Translations under genes and position numbers: made by a program
The notes under the pieces: model-generated
Told to the model about the DNA's origin: nothing
The model's database searches: none
Seen by the model: only the letters and a program-made list of their open reading frames with translations
NCBI GenBank assembly: GCA_946615455.1
Contig: CAMOHN010000023.1
Location: forward strand, 1 to 10,279
Source of the DNA: an uncultured Bacteroidales bacterium
GTDB lineage: Bacteria > Bacteroidota > Bacteroidia > Bacteroidales > Paludibacteraceae
Reading direction: 5' to 3'
Length of the DNA stretch: 10,279 bases
Shown: positions 4,854 through 10,279 of the stretch, in pieces
Layout: every line of letters begins with the position of its first letter
How positions within the stretch are numbered: position 1 is the first letter of the stretch

Positions 4854-6479
4854 TTACTTATATAAGTATCGTTTAATACTCTTCTTTGGCGTTTTTTCAA
4901 ATTCGCGTGGCACCAACTCAATGCCGCTCACCTTTGAGTAACTTGGTAACAACTCGTTGAGATGTTGCAGATTAGCTTTCATCTGTTCACGGATGGCTGC
5001 ATCACGCTCTTGACTATAATTGTCAGCATAGACTAATGCCACCAATCTGCCATCCCGCTCCACCACAACTGATTCGGCTATACCATCAAGCGAGTTGAGT
5101 TTATCCTCAATTTCCTCGGGATAGATGTTCTGACCGCTGGCTCCGAGAATCATGTTCTTGCTTCTGCCGCGTAGATAGACATTGCCCCGTTTGTCCATAA
5201 TGCCGATGTCACCTGTGCGCATCCAACCGTCCTCGGTGAAGATATTGTCTGTGGCTTGCAGATTTTTGTAATATCCGCGCATAACGCCGTCTCCTTTCAC
5301 CTGTACTTCCCCTTCCACCTTAAACGGATGGCGGCTGTCTATGCGCAGTTGCATACCTGTAATGACCCGTCCGCAAGAACCCTCTTGATAGGTTCGGTAG
5401 TCGGCATAACACAGCAATGGAGCACACTCGGTCATACCATAGCCGCAGGTGTAGGGAAAATGTATCTGACGCAGGCAATGCTCAACGTCCTTGTTCAGGG
5501 CCGCACCACCTATAATCAGGTATTCCAACTTGCCACCGAATGCCTGCATAAGTTTGCGATAGACCTTGCGGCGAATAGGTGTTTGCACGAAAGGCGTGTT
5601 CCACAGCACTCGTACCAGTGGCTTGTTAATCACAGGAAAAATGCTTTTCTTGAAGATCTTCTCTATTACCAGTGGTACGGTCAGAATCATGTAAGGCTTG
5701 ACTTCGGAAAAGGCATGCGTCAGCAGAGCAGGCGTTATGCCGGTGGTGATGAAATAGATGTGCGTGCCACCTGCCAGCTGGTAGAGAAACTCGAACATCA
5801 GTCCAAACATGTGCGCCAAGGGAAGCATGGACACAATACGCTTGGTCGGGTCGTTGGGTATCTCAGTCTGACCGAACACCACATTGGCTGATAGGTTCTT
5901 GTGTGTCACCATCACACCTTTTGGCGAACCGGTACTACCGGATGTATAGTTGATGAGGGCCACATCGTCCATGTTGTCGGTCGGAAGGCTAAAAAGCTCC
6001 ACTTTGAAACCATCAGGGTAACACATGTCAAATCGATTGTCAACCTGTTCCCTGTTATAGACCGTTGCTCCGCCTAAGCAGGCAAAATCAACCAACGATA
6101 CGAAAGTGCTTACTTGGGGCATTTGGTCAAGGTCGATGCGCCCTTTCACCCATGGTCCGACAAACAGCAACTTGGCATCGGAGTGGGTTACCAGGTTGTG
6201 AATGCTCTCGCCCGTGAACTCGGGTAAGATACTCACCGCCACCCCGCGATAGGCGGCTATGGCAAGATAGGCAATACCCCAATTGGCGCAGTTCCTGCCA
6301 CAGATGGCAACCTTGTCACCTGCTCGCAAACCAACCTGCTCAAACAGACAGATTAGCCATGATACCTGCTTTGCCATGGCGGCATAAGTGTATGACACCG
6401 AACCCTGATAGTCAGTCAGTGCCACAGCATCGGCATTGTGGTGAATAGCCTCTTCGATATAAGCCAGATAATGTTTCAT
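4854..6479 (-). CDS. AMP-forming acyl-CoA (or acyl-ACP) synthetase
   Basis: The 541-residue protein belongs to the ANL adenylate-forming superfamily and probably activates a fatty acid through an acyl-adenylate to a CoA or ACP thioester. Visible core motifs, in order: P-loop YTSGSTGSPKGVMVTH (178-193), MLPLAHMFG (218-226), GGAALN (324-329), YGMTECAPL (347-355), GWMRTGDIG (418-426), and LRGRSKNMI with GQNIYPEEIE (436-458). The C-terminal motif reads FEKTPKKSIKR (527-537). Compared with the usual TP-x-G/L-K-I, the expected catalytic lysine position holds Ser534, with lysines at 532, 533 and 536. The start at 6479 (MKHYLAYIEE) is chosen because a more upstream ATG at 6515 would lie inside the -7 promoter box. 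A GAGAGGA sequence precedes this ATG. It heads an operon with the PspC gene and is divergent from ribD. Long-chain specificity is likely but unproven. Confidence 0.92.
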   Translation of the reverse strand: MKHYLAYIEEAIHHNADAVALTDYQGSVSYTYAAMAKQVSWLICLFEQVGLRAGDKVAICGRNCANWGIAYLAIAAYRGVAVSILPEFTGESIHNLVTHSDAKLLFVGPWVKGRIDLDQMPQVSTFVSLVDFACLGGATVYNREQVDNRFDMCYPDGFKVELFSLPTDNMDDVALINYTSGSTGSPKGVMVTHKNLSANVVFGQTEIPNDPTKRIVSMLPLAHMFGLMFEFLYQLAGGTHIYFITTGITPALLTHAFSEVKPYMILTVPLVIEKIFKKSIFPVINKPLVRVLWNTPFVQTPIRRKVYRKLMQAFGGKLEYLIIGGAALNKDVEHCLRQIHFPYTCGYGMTECAPLLCYADYRTYQEGSCGRVITGMQLRIDSRHPFKVEGEVQVKGDGVMRGYYKNLQATDNIFTEDGWMRTGDIGIMDKRGNVYLRGRSKNMILGASGQNIYPEEIEDKLNSLDGIAESVVVERDGRLVALVYADNYSQERDAAIREQMKANLQHLNELLPSYSKVSGIELVPREFEKTPKKSIKRYLYK

Positions 6480-6512
6480 GCGTTCGTCCTCTCTTTTCTG
6501 TCTTTTGCTTCG

Positions 6513-6543
6513 CAAAAGTAGAGCCGATTACGTATCATACCAA
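6513..6543 (-). promoter_or_regulatory. Bacteroides-type promoter of the synthetase-PspC operon
   Basis: On the minus strand TTG (6543-6541) is followed after exactly 20 bp by TACTTTTG (6520-6513). Transcription would start about 6-8 bases later, near 6507, giving a leader of about 28 nt before the ATG at 6479. The octamer is identical to those at 456-463 and 6670-6677. Confidence 0.75.
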
Positions 6544-6646
6544 GAGGTATGGATAATTGCCTCTCTCATTGGGATAAAGCCCGCTTATGTGGGGTGAAAA
6601 ACATGTATTAGGGATAGGAGAATTGGCAGCAGAATAGACCTTTTGT

Positions 6647-6677
6647 TTTGCTGTAAAACGCAAAAAATGTACTTTTG
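6647..6677 (+). promoter_or_regulatory. Bacteroides-type promoter of ribD
   Basis: TTTG (6647-6650) is followed after 19 bp by TACTTTTG (6670-6677), a full match to the -33/-7 consensus. The ribD start codon is only seven bases past the -7 box (ATG at 6685), so the transcript should have a leader of zero to a few bases. No FMN riboswitch can fit between them. Confidence 0.78.
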
Positions 6678-6684
6678 TGCCGCT

Positions 6685-7707
6685 ATGAATAACGATGAAC
6701 GCTATATGTCGCGCTGCCTGCAGTTGGCGCGTCTGGGATGCTACTATGTGGCTCCCAATCCCATGGTTGGGGCAGTGCTGGTGTGTCATACTGCTCAAGG
6801 TGAGCAGCTCGTGGCCGAAGGATGGCATCGCGTGTTTGGAGGTCCGCATGCCGAGGTCAATTGTTTCAGACAAGCCCAAGAAAGAGGAGTCAATCGCTTT
6901 GACAACTGCACCCTCTATGTCAATCTGGAACCATGCAGTCACTATGGCAAGACACCGCCTTGTGCCAATCTACTCATCGAAAAAGGCATCCACTCGGTGG
7001 TCGTCGGGCAGTTGGACCCTAATCCTCAGGTCAGTGGTCGAGGGGTGCAGATGCTCCGCCAAGCAGGTGTCGATGTACGCGTAGGCGTGATGGAGAAGGA
7101 TTGTCGTTGGCTCAACCGCCGCTTCCTCTGTCTGCACGAGCAACATCGACCCTATGTCACCCTCAAGTGGGCACAGACTTCCGATGGCTACTTGGATACG
7201 ATACGCACCCTTGACGAGCACAAACAGCCCCTGGTCATCTCCAACACTATAACCAAACAACTGGTGCACCAAATGCGTGCTGAGAACATGGCCATCATGG
7301 TCGGCACACGCACTGCCCTACTGGATAACCCGCGCCTGATGACCACCCGATGGGCAGGACGCAATCCCGTGCGCATATTGCCGGACCGGCATCATATCGT
7401 GCCACGCTCATTCCGCATCTTCTCGGACGACAGTCCGACCATAGTCTATGAACAGAACACCGACTGGCATTTCATCTTGGACGACCTTGCCAATCGGCAG
7501 ATTCATTCCGTCTTAGTTGAAGGGGGACAAGTGTGGTTAAATACCATATTGACATCCGGTCTATGGGACGAGATACATGTCGAGGTAGCACCTCAGACCA
7601 TCGGCCATGGATTCCCTGCACCTACAATCCAACTGCCCGCACAACCTGATATGACCGTGCAGGGACATCAGCTCTATCAAATGGTCAATCAGAACAGACT
7701 GAGTTGA
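6685..7707 (+). CDS. ribD: Bifunctional riboflavin biosynthesis deaminase/reductase RibD
   Basis: RibD catalyses two consecutive cytosolic steps of riboflavin synthesis: deamination of 2,5-diamino-6-ribosylamino-4-pyrimidinone 5'-phosphate, then NADPH-dependent reduction of the ribosyl side chain. The 340-residue protein has the normal two-domain length. The N-terminal deaminase (about 1-145) has the zinc ligands His55, Cys84 and Cys93 in HAEVNC and PCSHYGKTPPC, with catalytic Glu57, and PNPMVG at 24-29. The C-terminal reductase (about 155-340) shows KWAQTSDG (161-168), GTRTALLDNPRL (207-218) and VEGG (278-281). The start at 6685 aligns MNNDERYMSRCLQLARLG with the N-terminus of E. coli RibD; an upstream in-frame ATG at 6643 precedes the promoter and is excluded. 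No other rib genes are nearby. The last 19 bases overlap parC tail to tail. Confidence 0.96.
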   Translation: MNNDERYMSRCLQLARLGCYYVAPNPMVGAVLVCHTAQGEQLVAEGWHRVFGGPHAEVNCFRQAQERGVNRFDNCTLYVNLEPCSHYGKTPPCANLLIEKGIHSVVVGQLDPNPQVSGRGVQMLRQAGVDVRVGVMEKDCRWLNRRFLCLHEQHRPYVTLKWAQTSDGYLDTIRTLDEHKQPLVISNTITKQLVHQMRAENMAIMVGTRTALLDNPRLMTTRWAGRNPVRILPDRHHIVPRSFRIFSDDSPTIVYEQNTDWHFILDDLANRQIHSVLVEGGQVWLNTILTSGLWDEIHVEVAPQTIGHGFPAPTIQLPAQPDMTVQGHQLYQMVNQNRLS

Positions 7708-10279
7708 TCCACCGGCTTACTGTCTTCGGGAAAATCGCTGTTGATGGTCAGCGGTACCAAGGGTTTCACCTCTTTCGGCTCATCCTGTTCCTTTTCTTGA
7801 TCCTGTTCCGTTGCAAGTTCCGGCTCCGGCTCCGGCTCAGGAGTGATGTCTGTTATGCTTGCCACTGCCAGTGTGGTCAGGCGTTTGCCTTTGGCTTTGG
7901 GTGATTTGACCGAAATGAAGTCTGTCATGTTGATGGTCAGCGGCTCGCGCCATGATTCTTCGTAACGCACTTCAAAGACAGCATTCTGCCGGTCGGTAAG
8001 CAGTACAATGCGGCTGTCGGCTTGCTCGCCAATGAAACTCTGCGCCTTCGATTGGGCATCCAAGGTGAAGCGTTTGGCGTAGTAATAGCCTAACTCGGCA
8101 TTCCAGAACACCAGCGACCACTCTTTATCGGGGTCGAAACGCTCAATGACGCGGATATCGTTCTCGAAGTGGGCGGTCAGCTCAAAGGTAGTCAGGTAGT
8201 AATTGCCCGTTTTGGTGATAACCAGCACGCGGTCTTCGTCCTTGAACTCACCAAGGTATGTGCCCTGTCCGTCGTAGTTGAGGCGCAGTACATCCGGGTC
8301 AAACCACACCTTGCGTCCGCCCAAGGTCGAGTGACCTCGCTGCTTGAGTTGGATGGTCTTAACCTCGTATTTGGTCAGCACATTGCCTTGTGCCGTGCGG
8401 CTCTTGACCATCAGACGGCTCAGGTCATAGACCACCTCTACACGCTTGAGGTGCAATGCAGGCTTCAGTACCACGCGGATAGTCTCAGCCTCGCCATTGG
8501 GGTTGGCAGTGAAATAGACTACCTTGCTGCCTGCCTTGCCTTGGGTGAGATCATACTCCTTGTCGCGAGCCACACCCGTCACATTGAATCGCTTCATGTA
8601 GTAGATGCCGCCCTTGCCGTCGCGATAAACCACATTGTAGATGGTGCGCGTGTCGTTCTTCTTGAACACTGCCACATGCAGTATGTCCGTGCCGATGAAC
8701 ATCTTGTCCGTCACACGGCTGACTTTGTACTTACCGTCCTTGTGGAAGACAATGATGTCATCCAAGTCCGAGCAGTTGCAGAGGAACTCGTCTTTCTTCA
8801 ACCCCGTGCCGATAAAACCTTCTTCGCGGTTGATGTAGAGTTTCTCGTTAGCTTCCACCACGGTCTTGACATTGATGGCAGCAAAGTTCCTTACCTCGGT
8901 CAGACGGGGATGTTGCCCGCCGTACTGCTCCTTGAGGTGCTCAAACCATGCTATGGTGTAGTCGGTCAGGTGGTTGAGGTGCTTCTCGGTCTCTTGGATG
9001 CGTTTCTTTAGGTCGCGCATCAGCTCATCGGCTTTCTTCGAGTCGAAACGGGTGATGCGAATCATGCGAATCTCAAACAGCCGCTCTATATCCTCACGCC
9101 TGACCTCGCGCAGCAACTGGGCTTTGAACGGCGTGAGAGCCTTGTCCACAAAAGCCACCAGTTTGTCCTTGTTGGGAGCTTGCTCATAGCCCTCCTCTTT
9201 GTATATGCGGTTCTCTATGAAGATGCGCTCCAACGAGGTGAAGAAGAGTTGTTCGTCCAATTCGCCCTTCTGTATCTCCAACTCGCGGCGCAGCAGTTCG
9301 CGCGTGTTGTCCACCGACAGACGCAGCAAGTTGCTCACCGAGGTGAAAATAGGCTTCTTGTCCTGTATCACACAGCAGTTGGGCGAAATGTTCACCTCGC
9401 AGTCGGTGAAGGCATAAAGCGCATCAATGGTTTTGTCTGATGACGCTCCGGGCGCCAACTGTACCACTATCTTCGCCTGCTCTGCGGTGAAATCGTCCAC
9501 CTTGCGAATCTTGATTTTGCCTTTCTCTTGCGCTTTGAGAATCGTGTCAATAATCTTGGATGTGGTTGTACCGTATGGAACTTCGCTGATGATGAGGGTC
9601 TTGTTGTCGTCTGCCTTGGTTATGTGCGATCGAACACGCACCATGCCGCCACGCTCACCGTCGTTGTAACGACTCACATCCACCTCACCGCCTGTGGGGA
9701 AGTCCGGATAGAGCTGAAAAGCCTCACCGCGAAGGTATGCCAAGGCAGCATCGCACAACTCGTTGAAATTGTGAGGCAGAATCTTACTATTCAGTCCGAC
9801 GGCTATACCTTCAACTCCTTGTGCTAACAACAGCGGGAACTTGACTGGCAGATGAACCGGCTCTTTCTTGCGACCGTCATAACTGAGCATCCACTCCGTG
9901 GTTTTGGGGTTGAACACCGTCTCCAATGCGAACTTGCTCAATCGTGCTTCTATATATCGCGGAGCGGCGGCACCATCGCCCGTCAGAATATTGCCCCAGT
10001 TGCCTTGACAGTCTATCAGCAGGTCTTTTTGCCCCAACTGTACCAACGCGTCGCCTATGCTGGCATCGCCATGCGGGTGATATTGCATAGCCTGCCCCAC
10101 GATGTTGGCCACCTTGTTGTATTTGCCATCGTCCACATTCTTCATGGCATGAAGTATGCGGCGCTGTACAGGCTTCAAACCATCCTCTACAGCAGGAACA
10201 GCACGCTCTAAGATGACATACGAGGCATAGTCCAAGAACCAGTCTTGGTACATGCCCGTCAAGTGGTATTTGATGGAAG
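7689..10279 (-). CDS. parC: DNA topoisomerase IV subunit A (ParC), 5' end beyond the window
   Basis: This type IIA topoisomerase subunit cuts and rejoins DNA to decatenate chromosomes, working with ParE. The frame stays open to the right edge (S-I-K-Y-H-L-T-G-M-Y), so the N-terminus lies outside the window; a TTG near 10262 is not the start. Over 860 residues are visible. The QRDR motif HPHGDASIGD is encoded at 10079-10050. The catalytic tyrosine of PRYIEARL is at 9956-9954. A coiled-coil-rich core follows around LMRDLKKRIQETEKHLNHL. The C-terminal beta-pinwheel includes KQRGHSTLGGRKVWF but no proper GyrA box (Q-R/K-R-G-G-R/K-G), which favours ParC over GyrA. The protein ends in an acidic linker with PEPEPEPE and EQDQEKEQDEPKE and the final residues QLSLF, identical to the beta-clamp-binding consensus. 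The Bacteroidota-type QRDR has Ala where E. coli ParC has Ser80. Confidence 0.95.
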   Translation of the reverse strand, partial: SIKYHLTGMYQDWFLDYASYVILERAVPAVEDGLKPVQRRILHAMKNVDDGKYNKVANIVGQAMQYHPHGDASIGDALVQLGQKDLLIDCQGNWGNILTGDGAAAPRYIEARLSKFALETVFNPKTTEWMLSYDGRKKEPVHLPVKFPLLLAQGVEGIAVGLNSKILPHNFNELCDAALAYLRGEAFQLYPDFPTGGEVDVSRYNDGERGGMVRVRSHITKADDNKTLIISEVPYGTTTSKIIDTILKAQEKGKIKIRKVDDFTAEQAKIVVQLAPGASSDKTIDALYAFTDCEVNISPNCCVIQDKKPIFTSVSNLLRLSVDNTRELLRRELEIQKGELDEQLFFTSLERIFIENRIYKEEGYEQAPNKDKLVAFVDKALTPFKAQLLREVRREDIERLFEIRMIRITRFDSKKADELMRDLKKRIQETEKHLNHLTDYTIAWFEHLKEQYGGQHPRLTEVRNFAAINVKTVVEANEKLYINREEGFIGTGLKKDEFLCNCSDLDDIIVFHKDGKYKVSRVTDKMFIGTDILHVAVFKKNDTRTIYNVVYRDGKGGIYYMKRFNVTGVARDKEYDLTQGKAGSKVVYFTANPNGEAETIRVVLKPALHLKRVEVVYDLSRLMVKSRTAQGNVLTKYEVKTIQLKQRGHSTLGGRKVWFDPDVLRLNYDGQGTYLGEFKDEDRVLVITKTGNYYLTTFELTAHFENDIRVIERFDPDKEWSLVFWNAELGYYYAKRFTLDAQSKAQSFIGEQADSRIVLLTDRQNAVFEVRYEESWREPLTINMTDFISVKSPKAKGKRLTTLAVASITDITPEPEPEPELATEQDQEKEQDEPKEVKPLVPLTINSDFPEDSKPVDQLSLF
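7780..7840. repeat. Short in-frame repeats encoding the acidic ParC linker
   Basis: CGGCTC occurs three times in tandem (7821-7838), coding Pro-Glu dipeptides on the minus strand, and ATCCTGTTCC occurs twice (7782-7791 and 7800-7809), coding EQD-type units. Unit lengths that keep frame allow linker length to change without breaking the reading frame. Confidence 0.6.

Noticed and set aside
5256..5891. 211-codon open frame on the plus strand opposite the acyl-CoA synthetase
   Set aside because: It is a shadow of the minus-strand gene, whose motifs are intact across this interval. No start signals are seen.
6480..6515. Twelve-residue N-terminal extension of the acyl-CoA synthetase
   Set aside because: The upstream ATG falls inside the -7 promoter box, so it would not be in the transcript.
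8169..9011. 280-codon open frame on the plus strand inside the parC region
   Set aside because: It lies entirely antisense to well-conserved parC codons, has no promoter or ribosome-binding site, and its translation shows no recognisable domain. Long antisense frames are expected opposite GC-biased genes.

Overview
The window reads as chromosomal DNA from a member of Bacteroidota, most likely order Bacteroidales. Four things support this. The 23S tail and 5S rRNA have the form I know from Bacteroidales. Three promoters fit the Bacteroides primary-sigma pattern (TTG or TTTG, 19-20 bp, then the octamer TACTTTTG). Translation starts are mostly A-rich with little Shine-Dalgarno. ParC, the XRE-like regulator and the TRL-type lipoprotein resemble Bacteroidales forms. 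Genus cannot be fixed from this stretch. I see no insertion sequence, prophage, CRISPR array or tRNA.

Layout. Positions 1-343 are the end of an rRNA operon: 23S 3' end, spacer, 5S rRNA and an intrinsic terminator. Degenerate 7-bp tandem repeats lie on both sides of the 5S gene. Positions 433-764 hold a non-coding transcription unit with its own promoter, a long interrupted rod-like hairpin with a central bubble, and a strong terminator; a 6S-type RNA is the best guess. Next come a 73-aa HTH regulator (793-1014) and a 112-aa TRL-type lipoprotein (1172-1510) with its own terminator.

Positions 1566-4595 hold a tight four-gene plus-strand cassette: an exported 173-aa protein, a six-helix membrane protein, an exported 220-aa protein and an exported alpha/beta hydrolase with a complete Ser-Asp-His triad. 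Genes 2/3 and 3/4 overlap. The first and third proteins look like distant paralogues. This cassette is the part of the window whose function is least explained; it looks like an envelope system.

On the minus strand, an AMP-forming acyl-CoA (or acyl-ACP) synthetase and a PspC-domain protein form an operon (6479 to 4603). Its promoter diverges from that of ribD (6685-7707, riboflavin synthesis), whose mRNA may be leaderless. ribD ends by overlapping, tail to tail, the 3' end of a topoisomerase IV subunit A gene (parC) that runs off the right edge. ParC ends in QLSLF, a textbook beta-clamp-binding pentapeptide, on a low-complexity acidic linker. The best leads are this motif, the 6S-like RNA and the paired-paralogue envelope cassette.
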